Shown here in pieces: positions 7,583 to 16,075 of a DNA stretch of 64,000 bases. Below the pieces are notes generated by a model. It was not told the DNA's origin and made no database searches. It saw only the letters and a list, made by a program, of their open reading frames with translations. The stretch's first letter is position 1. Each line of letters opens with the position of its first letter. Origin of the DNA: an uncultured Bacteriovorax sp. (GTDB taxonomy: Bacteria > Bdellovibrionota > Bacteriovoracia > Bacteriovoracales > Bacteriovoracaceae); assembly GCA_946481315.1 (NCBI GenBank), contig CAMLMH010000012.1, positions 1-64,000 on the forward strand, read 5' to 3'. Made by a program: the position numbers and the translations under genes.

Positions 7583-8347
7583 ATGAAGTATGCAGCCATT
7601 TCAGATGTTCATGTTAAAGTAGCCGGCGATAGTGCGGAAAACCTTCTGCTCTCTTTCCTGCGTAATCCTGACGTAAGAAGTTGTGATGCAATTTTTCTTC
7701 TGGGAGATATTTTCGATCTGATGATTGGACCGCATTCTCAGTATTTCGTACGATTTCGTTTCTATTTTGATGAACTAAAAAAATTATTGAAAGAAGGGAA
7801 GCATATTTATTATGTTGAAGGAAACCACGACTTTCATCTGCGTAACCTTTATAATAAATTTTTCCAGGTGCATACAGACCTGGATTCTTCCCTCTTTCAC
7901 ATGGAGCCATTAATTGAAATTCACGATTCCGGCAAAAAAATGATTTTTTGTCACGGTGATGATATTGAACTGGGTAATCCGTCCTATAAAATGTTTAAGC
8001 GGATTGTTACTTCTGCTCCACTGACATTTTATGCAAATAATTTAATGCCTCATTTTCTTATAAAGTCTGTTGGAGAGTATTCTTCAGAGCAAAGCCGGAA
8101 ACGCAATAATAAACGCTATTCTTTTGAAGCTGACCTGACACCGGTAAGAGATAATTTCAGAGCTTCCGCCAGCGAATTTCATAAAACCAATCGCTTCGAT
8201 TTGTTAGTTTGTGGCCATAGTCATGTAAAGGATTTCTTCGAGTCGCCTGATGGCTTTCTCTATGTGAATAATGGCTATGCTCAACAGACAAAAACTTACG
8301 TCTCCATTGAAAACGGAAACGTAAGTTTTAAAGAGATTTTTGTTTAA
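7583..8347 (+). CDS. lpxH: Metallophosphoesterase, UDP-2,3-diacylglucosamine pyrophosphatase-like
   Basis: 254 aa with all five calcineurin-type metal motifs: D8-x-H10 (SDVHV), GDIFD (41-45), GNHD (80-83), CHGDD around 123-127 and a C-terminal GHSH. LpxH removes UMP from UDP-2,3-diacylglucosamine in lipid A synthesis. Length and the order GDxFD, GNHDF, HGDD fit that family, although LpxH usually has GNRDF and other phosphoesterases of the group have GNHDF. The specificity is therefore likely rather than certain. It ends convergently with, and overlaps by 4 bp, the minus-strand gene at 8344. Confidence 0.75.
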   Translation: MKYAAISDVHVKVAGDSAENLLLSFLRNPDVRSCDAIFLLGDIFDLMIGPHSQYFVRFRFYFDELKKLLKEGKHIYYVEGNHDFHLRNLYNKFFQVHTDLDSSLFHMEPLIEIHDSGKKMIFCHGDDIELGNPSYKMFKRIVTSAPLTFYANNLMPHFLIKSVGEYSSEQSRKRNNKRYSFEADLTPVRDNFRASASEFHKTNRFDLLVCGHSHVKDFFESPDGFLYVNNGYAQQTKTYVSIENGNVSFKEIFV

Positions 8348-8754
8348 AGAATTGGTCCAACGATATATCTTACTCCACTCTCTGTTTTCTTTTCAGTAAT
8401 ATACTGAGATGTTCCCGTGTTTGCACAATTTGAGAGTTTACCCAGATTAATCCATATACCGTTTCCGACATTAACATATGTATAGGCCAGATCGATCCCG
8501 CGACCGTTAATACTCACTTCGGCCGGAACCTCGGTCACCTCTGTATTGCCGATATCAATCTGATTAACACGAATTTCTTTTGGTGATCTGTCACCGCAGT
8601 TTTGACAAAGGTCTAACACGCCACCGGCGTTTTTCTTTGAAAGAGAAATGAGTTTGACGGCAGTTTGAGCACTTTCTGCTGTCACATACTGACATTGGTC
8701 TGCAAGAGCATTAAAGCTCAAAAGAGTTAAAGCAAGCAAAATTGTTTTTTTCAT
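8344..8754 (-). CDS. Small exported protein of unknown function
   Basis: 136 aa with a clear signal peptide (MKKTILLALTLLSFNALA, cleavage before DQ). The mature part of about 118 residues has four cysteines (one near the N-terminus, a CQNC pair, one near the C-terminus), consistent with two disulfides in the periplasm or outside. No family is recognised. A second exported protein gene lies 23 bases upstream on the same strand, so the two may be co-transcribed. Confidence 0.75.
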   Translation of the reverse strand: MKKTILLALTLLSFNALADQCQYVTAESAQTAVKLISLSKKNAGGVLDLCQNCGDRSPKEIRVNQIDIGNTEVTEVPAEVSINGRGIDLAYTYVNVGNGIWINLGKLSNCANTGTSQYITEKKTESGVRYIVGPIL

Positions 8755-8777
8755 ATTTCGTCTCCTGGTTAATTCTT

Positions 8778-9278
8778 TTATTCTTTGATGAATGAATATT
8801 CTTCCTGGCCTGATCTGCCGTCAGTATGACTCTGGAAAGTTTTTATAACCTTTAAATTTCCATTCTCCGGAATTAACAGAAATTCCTGTTCAAAAGTTAC
8901 TTCGTCATCGGTTGAATTTCGTTCTATGCGGGAAATGATTCCTGTTTTTTCATCAAGTGTAACTTCTGCAATCGTAGTCATTGTCACTGTTTTCTTTACA
9001 CCAACACAGCCGCCAAATGGATAAGGCAATTCTTTTCCAATGCATTTTTTATATTTAAAGTCGCGTCTTTCGAGATTTCCTGCGCAAAAATTTATGGCAT
9101 CGGCACCATAAAATTTGGCAATGACTCCTCCGTCAGAACATTTATCAGCAGACAAACTGACTGATTTGAACATGGCTGCCTGCTCACTTTTATAGTCGAT
9201 ATTTTTATACATCCCGTTTTCCAGGGCATGGGCTGAAAAGGCAGAAATAAGACCGGCCATTAGAATGAAGGCTTTCAT
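8778..9278 (-). CDS. Exported protein of unknown function
   Basis: 166 aa with a signal peptide of about 18 residues (MKAFILMAGLISAFSAHA). The mature region is short-beta-strand in character, with four cysteines (including CSDGG and CIGKELPYPFGGC) that could form disulfides. No known family is recognised. It is the first gene of a probable two-gene unit with the small exported protein at 8344, after the recN terminator-like hairpin. Confidence 0.72.
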   Translation of the reverse strand: MKAFILMAGLISAFSAHALENGMYKNIDYKSEQAAMFKSVSLSADKCSDGGVIAKFYGADAINFCAGNLERRDFKYKKCIGKELPYPFGGCVGVKKTVTMTTIAEVTLDEKTGIISRIERNSTDDEVTFEQEFLLIPENGNLKVIKTFQSHTDGRSGQEEYSFIKE

Positions 9279-9347
9279 GAATTTTCTCCGTTGTTGTATA
9301 TAACAGCGAAATTAAAACATGAGGAATTTGAAGTTTGGTAGAAAGCA

Positions 9348-9373
9348 GCAGAGGAATATAAAAATTCCCCTGC
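9348..9373 (-). terminator. Possible terminator after recN
   Basis: On the minus strand GCAGGGGAAT pairs with ATTCCTCTGC (one G-T pair) across a 6-nt AT loop, about 20 bases after the recN stop. The following T tract is poor, so it is a weak candidate for the end of the long flagellar-to-recN transcript. Confidence 0.45.
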
Positions 9374-9393
9374 ATGTATAAAGTTTAGACAGT

Positions 9394-11025
9394 TTAAGCA
9401 ATGGGATTCATGGCCTTAAGGACAATATGTCGGCTTTCACCCTGAACTTGTTCAACAAGTGAGATTGTTCGGGGCTGCTCATCCACAATACGGGTTGTTT
9501 TTGAAACATTGATAATCTGGCTGGCGTAGTTAGCGATCTGGGCCAGATGGGTAATTGCCAGAACCTGTGAATGTTCAGAGACAAGCTGTAATGATTTTCC
9601 GATTGAAAGAGCCGTTTCTCCGCCAATTCCAGTATCTATTTCATCAAAAAGAAAAACTGAAATAGTATCATTAGAAGACAAAATCTGACGAACCGCCAGA
9701 AGGATGCGGCTAAGCTCTCCACCTGAGGCTATTTCTTTAACTTTAAAGAATCCTTCACCCGGATTAGTTTCAGCGATGAAGTCGATGCGAGAGAAGCCTT
9801 TAGGGCCGAGCTGATCGCCTTTAACGACATTGATTTTCAAAGAGGCACCATTCATTTTAAGTTCACGAACCTTGTCAGTAAGTTCATTAGATAGAGAAAC
9901 AGCTCTTAGAGTTCTGATGTTGTGCAGTTCTTCGGCAAAAGTCTGACAACGCTGTTCCAAATCAATAATCTTTTTGGAGATCAGGGCAATTTTATCATCA
10001 ACCTGATAGAACGAATCAATCTCAGCTCTAAACTCTGCATAGGTGCGAATCATTTCTTCAGTTGAACCGCCAAACTTCCTCTTAAGTCGGGAATACGTGT
10101 CCAGTCGATCAATAATTTCTTCAATGTTTTCATCTTCAAAAGTAGTGTTTAGCTCTTTGGATAAATCATAAGAAACATCTTCCAGAATTGATTTAACTTC
10201 ATAGAGTTTTGCGGTGATTTCATCTGAAATAATTCCATTACTTTTTTCAGCTTTATTCAAAGCTGTTTTTAGAAGTCCTAACAGGTTAATTTCATCATCG
10301 GCAATTGCTGAAGCCAGACTTCCCAGAACATTCTGTCGTTTCTCAACATTAAGGATCAGGTCTTTCTTCTTCAGCAGTTCCTGCTCATCTTCAATGCTCG
10401 GGCTGAGTTTTTCCAGTTCTTCCAGTTGAAAACGGACATAATCTTCACGTTGTGCCCTCTGGCTTTTTTCGTGCAGAAGATCGTTAAAATCTTTTCTGAA
10501 TACACTCAGTTGATGATAAAGCTGTTGATAGTCTTTGATATCCTGGCTTAGCCCGGAATAAGAGTCCAGCAACACTAGTTGATAATCTTCACTCATTAGC
10601 TTTTGATTTTCAAACTGTCCTACCAGATCAACAAAGCGCTTAGAGAAGGTTCCGAGCAAAGAAGCGGAACATGATTGATAGTTCAGATAGGATTTGGAGC
10701 TCTCGTTGGCATAAATGATTCTCTTAACGACAATTTCATCACCTTCAAAAGGATGTCCAATCTCATTGAAGAAATTTTTGATTACCTGATCGTTAGATGA
10801 AAATACCGCTTCGATTGTTGCAAATTCTGCATTTTTACGAATAAGTTTCTTGTCCGCTCGACCGCCAAAGATGATTTGTAAGGCATCCAGGATTAAACTC
10901 TTACCGGAGCCTGTTTCACCCACGATGGCATTAAATTTATTATCGAATCCAATAACTTGATTTTCAAAAGTAGCAAAATTCTGCAGGTTTAGTGATTTAA
11001 GGTAAAGTGTTTCGTTTGTTTTCAT
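9394..11025 (-). CDS. recN: DNA repair protein RecN
   Basis: SMC-like ATPase for double-strand break repair, 543 aa. Walker A is GETGSGKS at 36-43. Coiled-coil arms fill the middle (about 150-370). The ABC signature ASGGELSRILLA and Walker B VFLFDEIDTGIGG are close to the C-terminus, exactly the RecN arrangement. The start overlaps the nadK stop by 4 bp (ATGA), so the two are translationally coupled, a common bacterial pairing. Unusually, the pair follows a flagellar/glycosylation/two-component unit without any gap that would hold a promoter. Confidence 0.95.
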   Translation of the reverse strand: MKTNETLYLKSLNLQNFATFENQVIGFDNKFNAIVGETGSGKSLILDALQIIFGGRADKKLIRKNAEFATIEAVFSSNDQVIKNFFNEIGHPFEGDEIVVKRIIYANESSKSYLNYQSCSASLLGTFSKRFVDLVGQFENQKLMSEDYQLVLLDSYSGLSQDIKDYQQLYHQLSVFRKDFNDLLHEKSQRAQREDYVRFQLEELEKLSPSIEDEQELLKKKDLILNVEKRQNVLGSLASAIADDEINLLGLLKTALNKAEKSNGIISDEITAKLYEVKSILEDVSYDLSKELNTTFEDENIEEIIDRLDTYSRLKRKFGGSTEEMIRTYAEFRAEIDSFYQVDDKIALISKKIIDLEQRCQTFAEELHNIRTLRAVSLSNELTDKVRELKMNGASLKINVVKGDQLGPKGFSRIDFIAETNPGEGFFKVKEIASGGELSRILLAVRQILSSNDTISVFLFDEIDTGIGGETALSIGKSLQLVSEHSQVLAITHLAQIANYASQIINVSKTTRIVDEQPRTISLVEQVQGESRHIVLKAMNPIA

Positions 11026-11924
11026 TTTAATTCTCTCGCACCGTGGGTGAATTTTTCTTTTAATGTTCGAAAATAAGTCCGACCTGGGTTTTTGATAAGC
11101 TGAACTTGGGTCGTTTTCTTTTTTGATACACGGATAATATCGTTGGACGTTACGACCAGTGCCTGTTGTCCGTCCAAAGTAAGTTTTAAAGACTCATCTG
11201 CTTTTGCGGCTTTAATTTCAATAATTGCATTATCCGGAATTACCAGTGGCCGATGGGTCAAACTATGGGCGCAAATTGGAGTCATTGTTAAAGCATTCAC
11301 TTTGGGGTGAATGATCGGACCTCCGGCAGCAAGCGAATAAGCGGTGGAGCCGATCGGTGAACTTATAATCAGGCCGTCACCCGATAGATTATAAATATGT
11401 TCTCCTTCCGAAGAAACAGTCAGTGTAAGCATTCTGGATATCTGATTATTATTAACAACAACATCGTTTAGAAAACAGCTCTTGAATATATTTTGCTCTT
11501 TTTTATAGACTTCGACCTGATATAACGGAAGTGTCGTTACTTCAAAGTTTCCCTTAAGAGTTGATTCAAGTTCATCGAAGAACTCGCTTTTGGAAAATTC
11601 AGTAATGAAACCCAGGTGACCCATATTAACGCCAAAGATTGGAGGTGATGTTTTCTTCACATTGCGGCTGACTCCAATGAGGGTGCCATCACCGCCCATT
11701 GTAATAATTAGGTCTGAACTGGTATGCAATTCATCTTCTTCGATAAAATTTAAATTTTTGAGATCACCTTTGAAAATTTTTTGAAGACGATCCTTTTCCT
11801 TTGTCAGAAAAAGGATGTTTTTTTTCCTGCGCAGGAGCCACGAAGCCAGATTGGGAAGAATACCTTCAAATTCCGTAGTCACCTTAGGTTTCAGAATAAT
11901 ACTGATGTCTTTAAGCTGGGCCAC
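11022..11924 (-). CDS. nadK: NAD kinase
   Basis: 300 aa; phosphorylates NAD to NADP. The GGDGT motif (TMGGDGTLIG) is in the N-terminal half, with GVNMGHLGFITEF and the C-terminal GSTAYSLAAGGPI and LDGQQ typical of the family. The frame is open further upstream to 12020, but the GTG at 11924 is preceded by GGAGG five bases away, and the extension would lie inside the response regulator gene. The gene therefore overlaps that regulator by 14 bp and recN by 4 bp. Confidence 0.93.
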   Translation of the reverse strand: MAQLKDISIILKPKVTTEFEGILPNLASWLLRRKKNILFLTKEKDRLQKIFKGDLKNLNFIEEDELHTSSDLIITMGGDGTLIGVSRNVKKTSPPIFGVNMGHLGFITEFSKSEFFDELESTLKGNFEVTTLPLYQVEVYKKEQNIFKSCFLNDVVVNNNQISRMLTLTVSSEGEHIYNLSGDGLIISSPIGSTAYSLAAGGPIIHPKVNALTMTPICAHSLTHRPLVIPDNAIIEIKAAKADESLKLTLDGQQALVVTSNDIIRVSKKKTTQVQLIKNPGRTYFRTLKEKFTHGARELK

Positions 11925-12294
11925 GTGAGCCTCCTTCAGATAAGAAAATAGCCAACGCCGTTTCCATGTCTTCAAAAGGTTTTGAAAGCAGCATACAGCC
12001 ATATTGGGTTGCTTTCTCAATGACGTGGGGGGAACTATAGGCGGTGATTATAATAAATAATTTGCTGATATCGTTCATTGTATAACGAGCCTTTGCCTCT
12101 TCAATGACATCAAATCCGGAAATATCCTGTAACATTAAATCGCAAATAATCCGGTCAAACTGATGATTGAGAATGAGGCCAATGGCATCTCTTCCCCGAC
12201 TTTCAATGGTGACATGAGCTCCGCGTTTTTCCAGCAGCTTTTTTAATGATTTCTGAATCAACGGCTCATCTTCGATGAGAAGGATACGTTTCAA
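11911..12294 (-). CDS. Single-domain response regulator
   Basis: 127 aa, a stand-alone CheY-like receiver. Acidic residues E8 and D9, phospho-acceptor D52 (CDLMLQD), T84 and K105 (LLSKPF) are all present. There is no output domain, so it acts through protein contact. It lies 9 bases after the histidine kinase gene and is its obvious partner. The setting inside a flagellar/glycosylation operon suggests motility control, by inference only. Confidence 0.92.
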   Translation of the reverse strand: MKRILLIEDEPLIQKSLKKLLEKRGAHVTIESRGRDAIGLILNHQFDRIICDLMLQDISGFDVIEEAKARYTMNDISKLFIIITAYSSPHVIEKATQYGCMLLSKPFEDMETALAIFLSEGGSRGPA

Positions 12295-12303
12295 GATAAA
12301 CTC

Positions 12304-13818
12304 CTAATTTAAGGGTAAGTTTATCGAGAAAGTTGCGCCAGGAAAAGGCGAATTGTTTTTAAAGTTTATTTTCGTCCCTAACTGAGAAGCAAGATTCTGA
12401 CAGATAGACAGACCTAGACCTGTTCCTGAGTTTTTAGTTGTAAAAAATGCCTGAAAGATAGATGTCGTATGTTCGGCTGCGACTCCTGGTCCATCATCAC
12501 TAATGGCAATTTCCAGAGCATTGTCGGTTTTGGTAAGTGAAACCACGATATTATGTTTTTCTTTAGATTTCTGGCCCTTAATGGCCTGGGCTGAATTGAT
12601 AATGAGATTAAAAATGATCTGTGTAAGGGCAATGGGATTTGTTTGTATCTTTAGATCATTATTGGCGTCGAATCCAATGCAGCGAACGCTCTTTTGTATT
12701 TCTTTGGTCTCACTTTTAGTTAAGGTAATAACTTCGTCTATAAACTTCAGAATATTAATAGATTTATACTCTTCCTGGTCGTTATAGAGGTTGGAGAAAT
12801 TTTTAATAATCGTCTGCGATCGGTTTGCGTTCTGCGAAATCTCTTTTAGGACTGATTTTGTTTCCGGATCAGTGGCTTCGCTTTCCAGAATGGAGCTGGT
12901 GAGATTAAGTCCAAATAGCGGATTTGAAAGTTCGTGTTGAAGCGTATTGAGCAATTCCCCTAATAAGGCCACGCGTTGAGAGTGATATAATTCTGTTGAA
13001 ATCTGATCTTTACTGAAGTTAGAGATTTCCATTGAAAAATCATCTTCCAGTGGAAAAATCATCAGATTGTGATCAGCCGAAGTGGGAGCAAGGTCGCGAT
13101 TGGTGAAAATGGGTTGCGTCCCCTGTTTAACAGATATACGTTCAGGGAAATTTTCTAGTGCCTTTTTCAGCACTTGTTTTTTGAGCTCATTTTTTTCTTT
13201 ATCCAGAATCTTAAGCAGCAATGGCGCAAGATAATGGGCCAGCTCCTGAAAGTGTGATTGTTCCTGCGATGAAGGGGGAAGAAATGAGTGGCGGGATACA
13301 ATATATATCACTGAGTGATTTTTCAGGTCCAGTTCTTTGGCGAGAAAGTGTCCAACCAGATTTAAATCTTCTTTTAATGCAGGTGACTGATTAAAGATTT
13401 TATTTTTGCTTTTTTTGACCAGATTAAAAAGTGTGTTGAAGCTTTGGACGCTGATTAGTTTCGTATCTTCAGCCTTCCCATAATGGGCTTGATAATTCTG
13501 TCCTACAGGTTTTCCTTTTTCGTGTACGAGGACATGGCAGGAATCAAAAGAATTGAGTAAGGGCAAAGTTAGAATTGATAACGGTAGCTCACCAATATCA
13601 GAAATTCCTTCCAGGAGTGTTCTCAGTTCTTCTTTGTACCGGAATTTTTGTTCAATTTCAGAATATTTATTTCTTAAAGACTGCACATACTTTTTTTCAA
13701 AAGTATTTTTCGTAAAACGTATCGGTCGAGCTTTTAGAGGCAGTTTTGCAGAGTCTGCCGAGTCAGTTGTTAGAAATTTTTTAATTTCTTTAATTCTGGT
13801 AAAGTTTTGATCTTCCAC
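12304..13818 (-). CDS. Soluble sensor histidine kinase
   Basis: 504 aa. No membrane segment is visible, so it is cytoplasmic. Residues about 70-205 look like a GAF-type sensory region of unknown ligand. The HisKA helix carries LQHELSNPL with phospho-acceptor His295. The GHKL ATPase follows with N-box NLIINSAQAI, G1 DDGPGV and G2 GTGLGLS. The start is a GTG at 13818, which overlaps the preceding gene by 49 bp and lacks a clear Shine-Dalgarno, so translation is probably coupled. The neighbouring receiver is the likely target. Confidence 0.9.
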   Translation of the reverse strand: MEDQNFTRIKEIKKFLTTDSADSAKLPLKARPIRFTKNTFEKKYVQSLRNKYSEIEQKFRYKEELRTLLEGISDIGELPLSILTLPLLNSFDSCHVLVHEKGKPVGQNYQAHYGKAEDTKLISVQSFNTLFNLVKKSKNKIFNQSPALKEDLNLVGHFLAKELDLKNHSVIYIVSRHSFLPPSSQEQSHFQELAHYLAPLLLKILDKEKNELKKQVLKKALENFPERISVKQGTQPIFTNRDLAPTSADHNLMIFPLEDDFSMEISNFSKDQISTELYHSQRVALLGELLNTLQHELSNPLFGLNLTSSILESEATDPETKSVLKEISQNANRSQTIIKNFSNLYNDQEEYKSINILKFIDEVITLTKSETKEIQKSVRCIGFDANNDLKIQTNPIALTQIIFNLIINSAQAIKGQKSKEKHNIVVSLTKTDNALEIAISDDGPGVAAEHTTSIFQAFFTTKNSGTGLGLSICQNLASQLGTKINFKNNSPFPGATFSINLPLN

Positions 13819-14201
13819 TGTGTTAGGTTATCGACCAGCTCGTATTCTAGCAAGTCACAAAGCATGATAACGTCGTCTTTTTCTTTAGCCTGCAGAAGGG
13901 CCTTCATAACGGACAGGAGATGAATTTCAAGCTTTTGAATGTTTTCATCCTTAAAACTCATTCCCTTCATTTCGATTCGCAGAACATTGTAGACGCGGGA
14001 GATAAGCTGGATGTACAAATCCATAAGCTCAATTACTTCGATGAAGGCGGAATTGGCCTGATCCATTTCACCTTGGTTATAAAGAGCAATTAGTTTTTGA
14101 ATTTTTTGTGTGATGTGATCGACGTAACCAAAACAGGAATCTATAGATTCAAACGCCAGTTCAAGAGATACATTTTTAGCAGGATTTTTTTCTGTGGTCA
14201 T
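13770..14201 (-). CDS. Small all-helical protein of unknown function in the flagellar operon
   Basis: 143 aa, predicted almost entirely helical with a long amphipathic central helix; no family recognised. It resembles in character, though not in clear sequence, the helical extensions at the C-termini of the two GT9 proteins upstream and small flagellar export chaperones. It sits 9 bases after the first GT9 gene and overlaps the histidine kinase start by 49 bp, so it belongs to the same transcript. Confidence 0.7.
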   Translation of the reverse strand: MTTEKNPAKNVSLELAFESIDSCFGYVDHITQKIQKLIALYNQGEMDQANSAFIEVIELMDLYIQLISRVYNVLRIEMKGMSFKDENIQKLEIHLLSVMKALLQAKEKDDVIMLCDLLEYELVDNLTQWKIKTLPELKKLKNF

Positions 14202-14210
14202 TCATTGATC

Positions 14211-15926
14211 CTATTTGTTTAAATCGTTCCGTGATTTAATTTTGCCTGTTACGAGCTTATGTTCTGCAATCGTATTTTCAACCAGTTCATGCAAAATACT
14301 ACATAAATGGCTGCATTCTTCAAAGCAATAATATGAGCTTTCAGTTAATTTAACAATGTTGTCACCGAAGAGGTTGCCTTTTCTGACTGTAAAATAATCG
14401 ATGATTGGTGCCAGGTAAGGAGACGTTTTTTGCACCAGAGATTGCAAGTGATCTATTTCATCAATTTTCTTTGAGAACTCTTTGATCTTGGCAATACTAG
14501 GTGTTGGAGATGAAATTTCCTCGAGAATATAGCGGGAGTAGCGCATTCCGAAATCCGACAGCTCATATAGATGCTGTAGTCCTGACATCGCCGATAACAA
14601 ATCTGAATGAGATCCATTTGTCAGTTTTGGAAATGGTAGATTGGTTTCAGTATCTCCAATTGCAAACGACCAGGTAATTTTATAAAAAGTTCGGAAAATT
14701 TCTGCTGTATCAGAATGATTTTCGACCAGGTTTTCCAGATGAAATTGTCCATTCAAAAATTGTGATTTATAGAAGTTGACAGAACTTAAATGGAAGCTGG
14801 AATTAGCGGATTTTAACCATGTGTTGTCGATCTTTCCTTCCGTCATCAGTTGTTTGATAACGTTGCTGACAATCTGATAAGGAATGTCGTGATGACATTG
14901 TGTATATCCACAGGCATCACTGGGGAAGCAGGGAAAACATTTAGTTCGGGGAGCCAGATTGTAAGCATTTTCATGATATGGTGTTGTCTCGTGAGGACGA
15001 ACATTACCCAATGAAATTGTCAGAGTCGGTGTCTTAAAAAGAGCTGCCATGTGACCGACCATTGAGTCGTGGCCGACAAATAATTTAGCCTGTCTCAAAT
15101 GGACACTAAGTTCTTCCAGACTTGTTTTTCCGGTCAGGTTTTGTATCCGCCCAGCCTGTACTTTTAGCAGGGGGTTATCAATGATTAATTGTGATTTTAA
15201 TATCTCATTTTTAGCGCCGACGATGATAGCGGTAGCTCGATCATTATCTTTTAGTGCTTTATAAATGATTTCCACCCATTTTTCAGCTTTCCAGCTCTTG
15301 CGGTCACTGGAAGCAAATGGATGAAAGATAATAGTGTTTTTTCTTTCGACGGTGCTCGAAGATACTGTCGGTTTGATTTCCTGCTGAGAGGTTTTAAGAC
15401 CGATAATGTTACGAAACAGATCAACCAGGGAGTACGGATTCAGACTTCCACGCATGACAGTGGAGTATAACACCTGTGACCACTTATCATTAATCTGTAA
15501 CTTATTGTTGTAGTCATAAAAAGGACCAACTTTATGATCAGCCGTAATCAACGAAGAAAGATAAGAAGATGATTTAGAGAAAGACAAGTTAATTAAAACT
15601 GCTATTTTTTCTGTATTCAACAGCGCCAGAAACGAGTCCAGATTTTCTTTGACCGGCTTCATGCCCTCAGTTTGCGAATTATGAAAAATGGCAGCCGTAT
15701 CCAGGTGGTAAATTTTATCAAAACTTTCGGAAAGAATAAAATTCATCGGCTTAGTGAACTGGCTACGGGCTATCAGGATAACTCTGTATCCCGGGTGAGC
15801 TTCTCGTAATCCTTTGATTGCCTGAATAGTCTGGATCAAATCTCCAAAACGTGTAAGTTGCAGAATCGCGATGGTTGCAGTCTTGGCATGAGTAATCGTT
15901 GCCATTTCCTTATTGCTTGCTTTCAT
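14211..15926 (-). CDS. GT9-family (heptosyltransferase-like) glycosyltransferase with helical C-terminal extension
   Basis: 571 aa. The ATG at 15926 follows GAGGAGG at ideal spacing; an in-frame ATG five codons earlier overlaps that Shine-Dalgarno. Residues about 15-380 form a GT9 enzyme: LQLTRFGDLIQT near the N-terminus, IFHPFASSDRKSWKAEKW, and GHDSMVGHMAALFKTPT in the nucleotide-sugar half. A cysteine cluster (KCFPCF, AC, QCHHDIP) is typical of the family. About 190 further residues are helical and not part of GT9. Lying in the fliD-fliS operon, it probably modifies flagellin or another flagellar part rather than LPS; protein heptosyltransferases of this fold are known. Confidence 0.82.
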   Translation of the reverse strand: MKASNKEMATITHAKTATIAILQLTRFGDLIQTIQAIKGLREAHPGYRVILIARSQFTKPMNFILSESFDKIYHLDTAAIFHNSQTEGMKPVKENLDSFLALLNTEKIAVLINLSFSKSSSYLSSLITADHKVGPFYDYNNKLQINDKWSQVLYSTVMRGSLNPYSLVDLFRNIIGLKTSQQEIKPTVSSSTVERKNTIIFHPFASSDRKSWKAEKWVEIIYKALKDNDRATAIIVGAKNEILKSQLIIDNPLLKVQAGRIQNLTGKTSLEELSVHLRQAKLFVGHDSMVGHMAALFKTPTLTISLGNVRPHETTPYHENAYNLAPRTKCFPCFPSDACGYTQCHHDIPYQIVSNVIKQLMTEGKIDNTWLKSANSSFHLSSVNFYKSQFLNGQFHLENLVENHSDTAEIFRTFYKITWSFAIGDTETNLPFPKLTNGSHSDLLSAMSGLQHLYELSDFGMRYSRYILEEISSPTPSIAKIKEFSKKIDEIDHLQSLVQKTSPYLAPIIDYFTVRKGNLFGDNIVKLTESSYYCFEECSHLCSILHELVENTIAEHKLVTGKIKSRNDLNK

Positions 15927-16056
15927 GAAGATCCTCCTCATTTAGTTCACGCAACAAAATAATTTTTAGATCTTCCTGGCTCAGGGGCTGGGCCTGATCC
16001 AGTTTTTGCTTTATTTTATTTATTTCTTCATTGATTTCTGTAACGAACTTGCTCAT
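15910..16056 (-). CDS. Small 48-residue protein between the two GT9 genes
   Basis: 48 aa, beginning MSKFVTEINEEINKIKQKL, charged and probably two helices. The ATG at 16056 has TGAGGTAG upstream at normal spacing. It starts 19 bases after the second GT9 stop and overlaps the start of the next GT9 gene by 17 bases, with its last codons containing that gene's Shine-Dalgarno. The tight packing on both sides supports it as a real gene. Function unknown. Confidence 0.6.
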   Translation of the reverse strand: MSKFVTEINEEINKIKQKLDQAQPLSQEDLKIILLRELNEEDLHESKQ

Positions 16057-16075
16057 GCACTACCTCATTGCGGTA

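Noticed and set aside
11925..12020. N-terminal extension of NAD kinase
   Set aside because: It is coded inside the response regulator gene and has no family similarity; the GTG at 11924 has a strong Shine-Dalgarno.
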